Part shown: in pieces, positions 1 through 11,335 of the stretch | Position numbering within the stretch: the stretch's first letter is position 1 | Layout: each line of letters begins with the position of its first letter | Assembly: GCF_963576615.1 (NCBI RefSeq) | Contig: NC_088709.1 | Location: 13,398,764-13,462,763 of the forward strand | Direction: 5' to 3' | Source of the DNA: Watersipora subatra | Taxonomy: Eukaryota; Bryozoa; Gymnolaemata; Cheilostomatida; Watersiporidae | Length of the DNA: 64,000 nt | Translations under genes and position numbers: made by a program | The notes under the pieces: generated by a model | Seen by the model: the letters and a program-made list of their open reading frames with translations, nothing else | The model's database searches: none | Told to the model about the DNA's origin: nothing

Positions 1-2505
1 AATTGTATCAGTATTGAATATTTTCCAATCACTGAAGTCTAGCACAATTTATTGAGAATTTCGTTTGTTTAGTTCTTCTAAATTTGTTGATATTATCTTC
101 GAATTAAAATTGATTTCTTTCCACTTATTGTGTGCTAAATTTATGTTGATAAATCTTATGCAAGACTTGAACACGTTTTGCCATTCTATTACAAAACGAC
201 AGCCGACTGGGTTGTCTTCCTCGTGGTAACTTCTGGTTGCTTCTGGTAATTATTTCTGATTGGCAAACCTCATACTTTTTCAACTCAAATTGCTGTCGTA
301 GGTAATGCAGTATCTGCCCTGTTTACAACCATTCGCTGCTCTCATTGGCTGCTCTCATTGGCTGATAGCTTTCTTTATTTATTAGACATGCATATGTTTT
401 GGCAGCCAAAGGTGTTCCTCATCTAAAATGCCAGTCACTTTGCATGGTTCGTGAATGCTATGATTTGTTTTATTAGAGTTACCTTTCCAAAGTTACTTTT
501 AGATACTGAACGTTTAAAAATGCCATATCATTAAAATTAGTAACTCTGTTGTATTCACATTCGTCGTAGCTTTAACATGTTTGCAGCCATCTCAGTAGCA
601 GCCGAATAGACCAACCTGTATCAGGGTCAACTGTTCATCCCCGCTGTCAAGTTATCTACTGTAATTGGGAAATCCCCAATCTGTTCACCAAACTTAAAAA
701 CTTATTTTGGACAGGCGCTCATTACATTTTTCACAAATGTTGACAAAGTACTGCTATTAATTACAAGAGTTGTATTCTCTTTGTAATGTGAATAGGAATA
801 AAAGAGAAAGCAAATCATAAAGTTAAAGATGGCTAGTAATTGGCGAAAGACTTATGAGACTTGTGGTGTATTCATGTAACTCGTCTGCAGCTAAATTGTT
901 AAAAAAAAATTTTCTGATTGTTTAGCCAATGGGTTGAAAATTGTCTAACTGCTGATCCAACCATTGGCTTCGTCTGTGGGTGACCTTTTGAGGTTGCAAC
1001 TCACTGAACTGGTGATACTGGCTACAGTATAGTCACTGAACTCATCATACTGACTATAGTGTGTAGTCACTGAGCTGGTGGTACTGGCTGTAGTCACTGT
1101 AGTCACTGAAGTGCTGGTGCTGACTATAGTGTAATTATTAAACTGGTGATACTGGCTATAGTATAGTCACTGAACTCATCATACTGTTTATAGTGTAGTC
1201 ATAATACTAGTGATACTGGCTATAGTGTGTAGTCACTGAGCTGGTTGTACTGACTATAGTGTAATCACTAGATTGGTGGTACTGACGATAGTGTAGTTAT
1301 TTAACTATATATTGCATTGAGAAATATGTATACATTTTATTCGTCGTTGGCCTTGTTACCTATTCAGCAGCTATCAATGTTTTCTCGTCACACAATTTAA
1401 AACTGGTATTACAGCTGACAATTCTAAGATCTAAACAGATGCTTCAAATGCTTTCTCATAATGGTCGTCGTATAAGCTGCCAGTTTGATTTAATAGTTGC
1501 TTTTGATTCGTGCAGCTTCCGATTTTTGAAAATTTTTGTAGATTGTTATTTAATCCGCTGCATTAAGTCTCCTGAAAGAAGCTTCCGTCGAAGGCTGCTT
1601 TTTATTGTTGATGACATGTGACTATTGATCGGTTTTAGCAGCCATCATTCTTTCCTTCATTTTATTCGGCCAGAAGACTTTCCGGTCACTGTTTCAAGCT
1701 TCATTATAGAATGTTTTAGATCGGTCTGCTTTGTACCTCTTGTTGCTTAATTTCATGCATTAGCCGGTGGGAAAGAAGAAGTTGCACGAGTTGTTGGGAA
1801 CTCGTATCTTGTTTATTAATTGCAAATATATGTAAATATGGGTTCCTGGTTAAACAAACGAGGAGAGATTAAATAATTAGTCTCCATATGATTGTATTAT
1901 GATGCTGAAGCCATTGTTGTGTCGAAGCATTGTGCGCGAGAGTAGCGCTTGTCAATGGCTCTATTGCCTCCTATTGTTAAACGGGCAACTCTGACATAAT
2001 GCTCTGTTTATATAGGGGCTCGCTGCTTGCCTGGCCCGCTATATTTTCTCCATTCATAAAACACTCTCGTTCCCATAACTGTTTATTTTTGCGGTGTCAT
2101 TTAAGCTTTACAATAGCTTTTTATGTCGATCTCAGATTGATGTGTTATTTTACCCAGGGTTCTCCTTATACCCCTCTCTCTCCTATCACTTTCGTTACTT
2201 CCGTTATATTGTCTTGCCTGAGCCCGTGTCAGATTTATTGCTTTTGCTCACCTGTAGTCTCTAGTTTCACCTGTCACATGGTCAGTGGTTGTTCTCCATT
2301 TGCAATATTTCGCTACCCAACTTTGATATAAAAATATATCTTTGCAAGAATTGGCATGTCGGTTAATAATAGACCGCTAACACATGCATTATAACATATT
2401 ATGTATATTGGTAAATTTATTTTTATATGTTATCTTTTTGAGGTTAGTGTATAAACCATCAGGTGTCGTTATGTTGTTAGAGGCAGAACTTGCTTTTTGT
2501 ACGAG
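1..2505 (+). other. GNPTAB upstream intron sequence
   Basis: Presumed intron of GNPTAB. I searched all frames for the segment that should precede the first visible exon (the family's MPH-type motif) and found none. The only structure seen is the minisatellite at about 985-1310. The short ORFs at 1439 and 1999 lack recognisable domains. Confidence 0.5.
985..1310. repeat. Minisatellite, about 30-32 bp unit
   Basis: Degenerate tandem copies built on AGTCACTGAACTGGTGATAC followed by TGGCTATAGTGT, about ten units. A second array of the same unit in reverse-complement orientation lies at 3955-4140, inside another GNPTAB intron. Confidence 0.85.
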
Positions 2506-2981
2506 TTCTTCATGAAAAACTCGGTTACAGGTTTAAAGAGCAATGGGATGCAACTTCGAGTCACAAAATACGTAGCGGAAATGACATGCAATATGCCTTC
2601 TCCTATTTTTACTTTTTGATGGACAGCAAGAGAAATAATACAGCCACAGATTTCATTGAGGAGATGGACATCGACAACTCAGGGTTCGTTACAATCTCCT
2701 TTTTCAGCTCTCATCTTGTTACGTGCTTCCCACACTTTTTATTAAGCGATACTTGCTTTTTTAAAGTTCAGTGCTTGCAGCTGCAGTTGTGCGAAGGTGT
2801 AGTTGTAAATAGCTTCGATAATCAGCAGTGCAAAGAAGCTAAGAACTTTGCAGCTTGTTATATTTGCAATGCTCTGAAATGTTTTAACAACTTGCTGTGT
2901 TATGTATTTTGTAGTGTTTTATCCGATAGAGAGATCAGAACCATGGCTACCCGAATATTTGATTCCCCTCTCGACTTACAG
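2506..2981 (+). CDS. GNPTAB: GNPTAB exons carrying the EF-hand, split by an intron
   Basis: Exon 2506-2683 ends in TCA GG and exon 2915-2981 begins T GTT TTA. Joining them restores an EF-hand loop, DIDNSGVLSDRE, with Asp at positions 1 and 3, Ser at 5, Gly at 6 and Glu at 12. The 231-bp intron falls in the Gly codon at loop position 6. The helix after the loop, [10 protein letters not shown], is strongly conserved in the family. Confidence 0.9.
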
Positions 2982-5900
2982 GTTAGTACTTTTAGACGTG
3001 CATTGTCAGTAAGCTAATAGTGCTAATAGGCGTGTTGATCAGTACGCAGGTGCTAATAGGCGTGTTAGTCAGTGCTGCTCTTATGCATTCACTCCCAGCT
3101 TATGAATGTCCCTAAGGATGATTGGAGGTGTGAGTAGACACATTTGGAGTTGCTTACTTTTACCCAGTTTTTATCTGCATTCAACATGAATTACTTATGT
3201 GTTATGCAGAGCCTTACTTCCCTCGAACAATACATAACAAACTGCTCACAGCACATGCCAGTTGCCGAGCAAAAGAAAGGGTTAAAGACTAATTTGCTAC
3301 CAGAGAGATACTATGATAAAGGCATGGTAAGTACTTTTATACCTTTTTGAAGCCACTGTCTAGCTGCTATATAGCTTTCACTCTACCACTTTCATTTACA
3401 GACCTTAAATAGTGGCATTTCCTTTATGTTTAGAGTTGTCTTCTTTCTTACAAGTCATGCTGAGCGATTAGTCAAGTTCTAACAGTATATATTGAATCTG
3501 TTATTTGCTGATTCTACATGTATAAGTGAATCTGTTTTCCCAAATACAGCAAAACCTCGATTTGAACGCCATGGCGCTGTATTTTTCAACCCTTCTTCCC
3601 TTTGGTGGCGTTTTATTAGAGGTGATGCTCAAATAAAGGATTGCGCTATATTTGCTGACTAACTCGTCAGAATTTTAGGAAAATAAATTCAGGTTTTGTC
3701 TGGTTGAAGTGATGCTAATGTCGCCTACATTTTGCACTTTCCTTCAGGCGGAGCGACATTAATGCTGTCGGCCTCAGCATTTCTGCGAAACGGTTTTTCA
3801 CGTATAGTAGACGTTTCCACAACGCAAATAATTCATTCCAGGAATGTTTACGGTATAGAGATTTCACGTTATAGGAACAGTAGAATACATGTAAATTGCC
3901 TAATTCATTCTAAAAATCTTTCCAAACTCACCCTTTTGGCCATACAAAAAGGAAAGTCAGTATCACCAGTTCAGTAACTATACTATAGTCAGTATGATGA
4001 GTTCAGTGACTACACTATAATCAATATGATCAGTTCAGTGATTACACTATTATAGTCAATACTACCAGTTCAGTGACTATACTATAGTCAGCATCACCAG
4101 TTCAGTGACTACACTATAGTCAGTACCACTAGTTATAAAAACTAGACTTTAATTTATTGGCTAAACTGTAACTGCTGGATTACTGGTTCGTGTCGACAAC
4201 TTTTTTCCTTTTTCTTACCACTTTCACTCATTTTATGGTTCATAATTGCGGTAATTTAAACAAATTTTACAATGAGTTGAAGCGAATGCACATCTTCGAC
4301 ATTCATTCACAACGATTTGTTTGTTTTTTCTAGACAGCAAGGTCTATTCTGCAAAGGCAAACTAGTAACAAATATTTTATACTTCTACGAAAAAGTAAAA
4401 TAAAAACACATATGAACAGGAAAATAAATTCAGGAATTCATTCTATGTGTTCATCGTCTATCTGTTTCCAGGGGTCAAGGTTAGGGTAAAAGATAGATTT
4501 TGATGACATTCCAACATGTGACATTCAGATTGGTAGACTGACGCTGTAACACGTGCACCAATTGATCGCCTTTAAGTATCTATGAACAATCGCGCAATTA
4601 CTTATTCTCTGTGCTTTGTCAGCACATCTGACGATCTATCATGGCAAACTAGACTTTCACGAAACTGGTATAAAACATCTCCTTTCTTTGAATGCCACCT
4701 CTAATAGAACGCCACTTTAACAAAAGAATTGAAAAATACAGCCCCACCCTTTAATTGAACATCCCCTCTATTTGCCCACCACTGACATTTTTTGATTTTT
4801 ACGAACCCATAACAGAAAATGATCAGTAGAAAATAATAATATACTAATAATGACTCAGTTACATCAATAACAATTGTTTAGTTGTTGCTGTAGCGGTTGC
4901 CATGGTTTTAGGGACATGCACCTGAGAAGATCGATCGTCACAATCATCAAAACTTCACTCTGATTCAAATTTTACTAAGGTCTAAATCGTGTCTATCGTT
5001 TTCAGATTCGTTCATAATGTGGTTTACAATCATAGTTGAAGACTTTAAAGCGTTTTAATGAGTGATGAGAATACTCTTCAGGAACACCGTACGACATAAT
5101 AGCTGCCATTGTTATGGCGTATTCTTACTATAAAACGTTAAAAACATCTTTAATAAAAATTAAAACGTTATGTACACTTTCTAACTCCAATTCTTTACAG
5201 TTTTTTTTTAAAACTTCAAAAGCAACACCTTCTAAATACATCACCATGCTAATATTTTATAATCAAGATACAAGTAGTTCCTTGTTTAACTTGGTCTGAT
5301 ACTTTGGAAAAGATCCTGAGGCTGATGTATTAATGTTACTCTGTCCAAAGGAAAGTGTAAAATAAAGGCGACATTAGCACCGCTTTGCCCGGAAAAGGGT
5401 TAAATTCATCTTCCAACAAATCTGACCAGCTAGTCGAAAAATTTATCACCACTCTTTATTTGAGCGCCATCTCTAATTAAATGCCACTATAGGACAAGGG
5501 TTGAAAATAGAGCGCCATGGCGTTCAAATAGAGGTTTTACTCTAGGTAATTCACAATCTGCATTGAATCTAATAAGTCATGAATAGGTGTCAATGGGTAG
5601 CCCGCCCCTCACTTGTGATAATTGACTTGACATACAGACAGATTATTGCTAGTTTTCTTTTTCAAGCAGTTTGTCTGGTTTGAAAAGCGTTTACGAATTT
5701 TAGGATTCACTGTTAGCATTGTTGGGTTTGTTTTTTATACTCACTTACCTACTCACTCACCTACGCACTTACCTATTCACTTACCTACTCACTTACCTAC
5801 TCACTTACCTACTCACTTTTCTACTCACTCGCCTACTCACTTATCTACTCACTCACCTACTCACTTACCTACTCACTTACCTACCTATTTCAATATTTAC

Positions 5901-8900
5901 ATTTGAATATTTCCATTGACATAATTTTCCAAAAATTAATTTGGTTGGCCATTAAATCAGGTGCTATTGCTCATATACAATGCTGATCAACCTCATACGT
6001 TATAATGGCTCTGCCTTGTCATGACACAAATTTACGCTGGCGTAGTTTGTTGCTACATAATGTCTTAAAAGCGGTAACCAGAACGAGGAAATCCTGATGT
6101 CCTCTGTTGCATCGCCTTATGTAAATGAAGTGTTGTGTTGGGAAATGCTACAAAAGGCTGGTTAGTGATTAGAAAGTTGAAAGATAAAGGACAGTGATTA
6201 ACAAACAAGGGAGTCGGAAGGCGGATATTATGAATATGTTTCTGTAGGTAATATGAGCCCCTTAATCCTTACATCATTCGCAATGAAATGTGAGCTGTTT
6301 ACAACTTGTAATTCTGTTGCATAACTCGTTTATACCCATATTTCCTTACACACTGTCCTCAATCTGAGTAAGATCTCTGCTTTTCCGTTGTTAGTTTTTT
6401 ATTGATGGAATGAGAATCGTTGCAGCAGCTTCTTATTTTGCATGTTTAATGATTGTGATTGCTGAATTGATTGCATCATCTATGGTGTAACCAGAGGTTT
6501 AATGCTAGGTCATGCCATTGCAGTCGATAATTCATATATTTGTAGCCCCAAGTTACCTTGCCATTGCTCAGAAACTGTGGGCCAGTGTTAGACCTTATAA
6601 CAAAGAAAGTTCAACCCAAGGCCAAATACAGGTGCGTCATCAGCGCGTTTCAACATAACAAAAATGTACTCGACTCGCAGTTTGTTTACATAATGTAGTG
6701 TCAGAGGTCAGGAAATTTCTTTAAAGGTTGACTTGCAACAAAATTCACATTACAGTTATTTGGTCTCAAAAGATTCACCATGTCTTACTCTGTTGTGTTG
6801 TAAGTGCCAAATATATGGAAATGTGATTACAAGCTCTTAAAAGCTCAAAAACGAAAAGCCGCCGTAGATTGGAATCTCTTTATTTCGATGACGTAGCCAC
6901 GAAATTTGGTTATCGTCTTGTCACGTTGTTCTCACGAGAATTGAAAGGCCAATAGAAAGCTCAATATAAAACTTATCGTAGTACTAGTTTATGACAAACA
7001 CTTCGGGTTTTACCGAAGAACCTGTATCAAATATAGATGCTCGCTACTTTACAGTTTTGTTTCGGCCTGGTCTAATGAGCAAGTCGTAATCTGATCATGT
7101 GACCCAATACTTCGCAAATAATTTTTGCAGCACTTTTCGATTATCACAGGTGACCAACAGGCTTGTCATGATTATCAGACAATGATATGTACTTCTTCGA
7201 GGTAAGGTTAAAAAGTTAAATGAATTTTTAAGTTATAAGATCACTGCTAAAAGTGACAGCATTACAATGACGATAAAATAGACGCGTAAGAACAATAGAT
7301 ATGGTTTTATTGAATGCGTGTAGTATATTTGTAAAAATATTTCAATGAATAAGGTTGCATGAAAGTGTACACAGAAACCATCTCTCACAAATGCGTCACA
7401 TTTGAGCCGTTTTGGAAAGGGAATCCAAACTACGGCGGTCTCGCGTGGCTGCGATTAACTGTTTGTTTTTGAGCTTTTAAGAGCTTGTAATCACATTTCC
7501 ACATCTTTGGCACCTACAACACAACAGAGTAAGACATGGTGAATCTTATTATACTAAATAACTGTAATGTAAATTTTGTTGCAAGTCAACCTTTAAGAAT
7601 TTGGCCATCTTTCATTAGCTGCTGTTACCGTGAAACCTTTATTTGAATGCCATGGCACTCTATTTTTCAACTGTTGTCCTATAGTGGCATATCCTATCTT
7701 GTCATATATAGTCCTATAAATTAGAGGTGGTATTCAAATAAAGAGTGGCGTTGTATTTTTCAACTAGATCGTCAGATTTTTGGAAAGATAAATTTAACCC
7801 TTTTACGGGCAAAGCGATGCTAATGTCAACTATATTTAACACTTTTCTTCAGGCGAATCGACATTAATGCCATCAGCCTCAGGATTTTTGCTCAACATTT
7901 TTTCCTATATGTCGAAGTATCAGGCCGTGTTAAACAAGAAACTGCTTTGATTATAAAATATTAGCATGTCGCCGTTATTAAGTTTTAAAGGAAAAACATA
8001 ACATTTTTAATTTTTTACGAGGTATTTAAAGTTGGAATACGCCATAACAATGGCATCTATTATGTCATACGGTGTTCCTGAAGAGTATTCTCATCGTTCA
8101 TCAAAATGCGTTAAAATCTCCATGTAAGATTGTAAAGCACATTATGAACAAGTCTTAAAACAATAGATATAATTTGGACCTTAGTTTAGTTCTGATGATT
8201 GTGACAACCAATTTTCTCAAGTACAACGTTGCTAAAACCATGGCAATCACTACCGCAACAACGAAAAGAATGAATTGTTATCGATATAACCAATTGATAT
8301 AACCAAGCCATTATTAGTATTATTTTTAAATATTTTGTGAACACTTTTCTACTGATCACTTTCTATTATGGTTTCATAAAGATCAAAAATTGTCAAAGTA
8401 GTGGGCAAATAGAGGTGGCATTCAATTAAAGGGTGGGGCTGTATTTTTTAACCCTTCTATAGTAGCATTCTATTAGATGTGGCCTTCAAATAAAGGTGGC
8501 GTTGAAATAGAGGTTTTACAGTATTTATTGTGTTGAGTAAAGAGTTGTGTGCTCTTGTTGAATTTTAACTAAGGTTTCCTTTAATGTTTGGTGTGCGGTT
8601 TAGGTATGAGTTGTTGGGAGATGAAGATATTCACTTTAAGATGATAGGCACTAACTTGTCATCAGTAGTGGGTCAGCTCGATGATCTCAGACGCCACCCT
8701 AGGTATGACAGTTATCTTAATCCTTGTTCTAGTCTCTTACCAAATGTCATCTTGCTCCTATAGTAAAAAATTAGCTGACTCAATTTATTCTTATGTTATC
8801 TTGTATATAATTTTTATTCTATTTATTAAAATTTGTTGATTTCTTTTGTGTATGAAACTGTTCAGCAACTAATGCCAATAACTGGCCTCGTACTGCAGCG

Positions 8901-9632
8901 TTTCCGTTCCTCTATTCTACTACCGCTGTCTCATTGAGCCAGCTTAGCTGACTCTTTCATTCATCTCCTGTGTTATATCATCTCATATTGCAGCTGTTCT
9001 GTGTTTCATTTTTCTTTGCTACTTCTAACTTCTTGTTCCAGAAAGTTTATATGCCTTAATGACAACATAGACCACAGCAACAGCGAGGCAATGCAGGTAC
9101 GTACAACCATACGGTCTGTCATGGGCTGCTGTGTTGAAGTATCGTCTCATTCGTTAATTTGCCGATGTAACCTGACTGTTTGCATCGTTCATAGGTTAAA
9201 GCTCTGCTAGCTGACTTCTATGAAAGTTTGTTTCCTATCAGATCTCAATTTGAACTCCCAGCAGACTATCGGAATCGCTTCCTCCATGCAGATCAGCTGC
9301 GGGAATGGTAAGTAACATGAGCTTAAGATCAGGCCAGGTGCCATCTTGTATTTGTTTATCTGGTAATCTTGCTAGTTTTCAAGTATTATTTTGACACATT
9401 TCATCTGTATAGGCAGAAGACGAGGGACTACATGAAGATAGTGATAGAGGTTCTTCTTGTCTGTCTCGTTCTCTACACGATATACAGTTTCTACGAGGAC
9501 CAGGTTAGTTCTGCAGAGAATTCTGGGTCAGGTTTATTATTCTTTAATAGCAATAAGCCTGGTGATGCCAAAGATTTCTTCCACTTTCCATCAGATAGCC
9601 CAGAAGCGGATGTTTATAAGGCTGTTTTTTAG
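2506..9632 (+). CDS. GNPTAB: GNPTAB 3' part: GlcNAc-1-phosphotransferase alpha/beta subunit (8 exons, 5' end off window)
   Basis: In animals this Golgi membrane enzyme adds GlcNAc-1-phosphate to mannose of lysosomal hydrolases, the first step of the mannose-6-phosphate tag. Exons read here: 2506-2683, 2915-2981, 3210-3326, 6546-6631, 8604-8702, 9042-9096, 9195-9307 and 9413-9632 (stop). All junctions are AG/GT and every phase agrees. The roughly 311 codons match the C-terminal beta-subunit portion of the family. Recognisable landmarks are [13 protein letters not shown], the EF-hand DIDNSGVLSDRE, the segment [35 protein letters not shown], and a C-terminal membrane segment around [18 protein letters not shown]. 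The acceptor of the first visible exon is the least sure (2481, 2487 or 2506). The site-1-protease cleavage region and the N-terminal catalytic part lie to the left of the window. Introns 3 and 4 carry MITE-like insertions. The family assignment is firm; fine boundaries are inferred by eye. Confidence 0.93.
3547..5541. mobile_element. Long-TIR DNA transposon (MITE-like), copy 1
   Basis: The left end (CAGCAAAACCTCGATTTGAA) and right end (TTCAAATAGAGGTTTTACT) are inverted copies, and the inverted similarity extends about 90 bp inward. It sits in GNPTAB intron 3. No transposase reading frame is visible. The interior shares blocks such as the ACCCTTTT..GGGCAAAGCGA segment with copies at 7629-8521 and 23457-25240. 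The terminal CAG and AAACCTC resemble pogo/Tigger-type ends, but that assignment is an inference. An inverted minisatellite array lies within it. Confidence 0.75.
3955..4140. repeat. Minisatellite, reverse-complement of the 985-1310 array
   Basis: About six copies of a 30-32 bp unit read as CAGTTCAGTGACTACACTAT plus AGTCAGTA. This is the reverse complement of the unit at 985-1310. The array lies inside the long-TIR element at 3547-5541. Confidence 0.85.
5741..5886. repeat. Simple tandem repeat (ACTCACTTACCT-type, 8-12 bp period)
   Basis: A run of ACTTACCT/ACTCACCT units in GNPTAB intron 3. It creates two overlapping low-complexity reading frames (HLPTHLPT and YLLTYLLT), which are not genes. 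Confidence 0.9.
6721..7596. mobile_element. TTAA-flanked long-TIR MITE, copy 1
   Basis: Begins TTAAAGGTTGACTTGCAAC and ends GTTGCAAGTCAACCTTTAA. The inverted repeat extends about 130-140 bp. Sister copies are at 15673-16550 and 62501-63424. A TTAA target with ends starting AGG suggests the Kolobok superfamily (known for TTAA duplications and 5'-RR ends), or less likely piggyBac. No transposase is encoded. It sits in GNPTAB intron 4. Confidence 0.85.
7629..8521. mobile_element. Long-TIR DNA transposon (MITE-like), copy 2
   Basis: The left end GTGAAACCTTTATTTGAATG and right end AATAGAGGTTTTACAG pair as inverted repeats. The interior matches copies at 3547-5541 and 23457-25240. The right end abuts a TA. 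It sits in GNPTAB intron 4, directly 5' of the exon at 8604. Confidence 0.75.
9413..9632 (+). CDS. GNPTAB: GNPTAB terminal coding exon
   Basis: The acceptor is at 9411-9412 and the stop TAG at 9630-9632. The exon encodes a basic stretch after the REW of the previous exon, then a single membrane-spanning segment ([19 protein letters not shown]) followed by a hydrophilic tail of about 45 residues. The family ends with a C-terminal transmembrane anchor, so this matches the expected type II/I topology. The tail after the anchor shows no similarity to other animals that I can recognise. The first canonical AATAAA I see downstream is near 11112; no nearer one was found. Confidence 0.88.
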
Positions 9633-11155
9633 GAACCAGTTAGAGTTTAAAAACCAAATACTTTTAGTGATACGGGATCATAGCAAAAGGCACGGAGCAT
9701 GTGATTGCCGGGTTTGGATGAATTCAACCAAACACTGTGGAAACTCCTAGCATTTATCTAGGCAGACTAACTGACACTCTCACTCATACATGCAACGACA
9801 AAGTGAAATTTATTAATATAGATTTTTGTGAATAGTTTGTAAGATTGTTGTGAATTATATATATGTATATGTATTATTCACAGCATTATTAATGTAATCT
9901 TTACCCATTCCTTTGTCCTTTTAGAGTTCAAAGTAGTTTTAAAGGTCACTAGTAATAACGGTAATAGTTTTATCATGCTGTTGATGTTGCAGTCCTAGCT
10001 ATTATGTGCCCACGTCTGATTATATCTGCCCCTGAATCATGGCTAAACAACATCAGTATACACAGTTGGTTATCTCAGCAGCATAGCTAGTTTAATTGGA
10101 TAAAATCTGTTTTGACTGGCCAGAAAGACACTCGGATTAAGTGACAAGTGCATGCTAATATTTATCTAAAAAATTCATGTTTGTTTATATTATGCTGAGT
10201 TCAACAAACTCACCCTATTAGAGTCAAAATGAATCTAGTAGCATGTAATAGCAATTCAATTGGTCAATAATAGTTCCCTGCGTTCTGAAGACCTACGCCT
10301 TGCCTACTTCATAGCCTGCTGCTTGTTGAAATGTTGTTAAGATTCTTGAAGAGTTTAAGGAAAGTCTGACAGCGAGTCAGTTTGTGAATTTTGTGAAAAA
10401 AAAGGATTTTTCGTACACACCGCTTCCTTTTATATAGAAGCAATTTTTTCTTGGAGCAATTTATCATTGTCCGACATGTTTGCCCGCGAGCAGGGACACA
10501 GATCATTAAAACTTGGGAACTACTGTTATAGCTATGTAGACGACTATCCGCTTGGTTGACTATAGAACCTAATGCTACAGACTACATTTTACTAATGCAA
10601 CATTGTTTTTGGGTCTTAACTTTGATTATGATAGCTGTAATACCAAAATGATTACAGTCGTATTGTTATTGTACTTTAATCTCTTGGATGTGTGTTGCTA
10701 AGGAAGTTGAAACTATTACGTTCTGCTTGCTTTATTGGTTTGTTCAAAATTAGCAAAGTGTGATATTGCTTGAATAGTTAATGAAACTTGTTTGAAAAAT
10801 ACAAATAAGCGTATATAGTATGTTCCAAGTTTTAGCAGCATTATAAATGTGAAAACAGTTTATTTTCTTTTAAATGTTTCATGATAAATGAAGTACTGCT
10901 GAAGCAGCAGTGAAGATGCACAGTTGACAGTATGTGTGTGCGGTTGTGTGTGCGTGTGTAAATTCAGCATCATATATATTAGTTTTTATATAAATTTAAA
11001 TATAAAACATTTATCCATGTATAATTTTTCTTAAATCTAGATATTTTAGCTCTTTAAAAAGATCTATTCTTGATATAGTATTGCGATTATTGATTATTGA
11101 CATAGGGCTTTTAATAAATTTTTAGACTACTGGAATTTCTCAACAGAGTTCATAA

Positions 11156-11335
11156 CCAATTTAGCATGATTTTCTTAACACCATGAGGGAATCCATAATA
11201 GTCCATAATAGTCCAAGATTGTTGTGATATGTTGATAGATTAAATCCAATTTAGCATGATTTCCTTAACACCATGAGGGAATCCATAATAGTCCATAATA
11301 GTCCAAGATTGTTGTGATATGTTGATAGATTAAAT
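11156..11335. repeat. 90-bp tandem duplication, two copies
   Basis: The unit starting CCAATTTAGCATGATTT occurs at 11156 and again at 11246, with about one mismatch across 90 bp. It includes a nested short repeat (CATAATAGTC twice). The near identity implies a recent duplication. Confidence 0.9.

Noticed and set aside
1999-2331. 110-codon open frame upstream of the visible GNPTAB exons
   Set aside because: No similarity to GNPTAB or another family; Cys/Ser/Phe-rich chance frame.
5646-5919. Two overlapping open frames with Thr-His-Leu-Pro or Leu-Leu-Thr-Tyr repeats
   Set aside because: Translation of the ACTTACCT tandem repeat.
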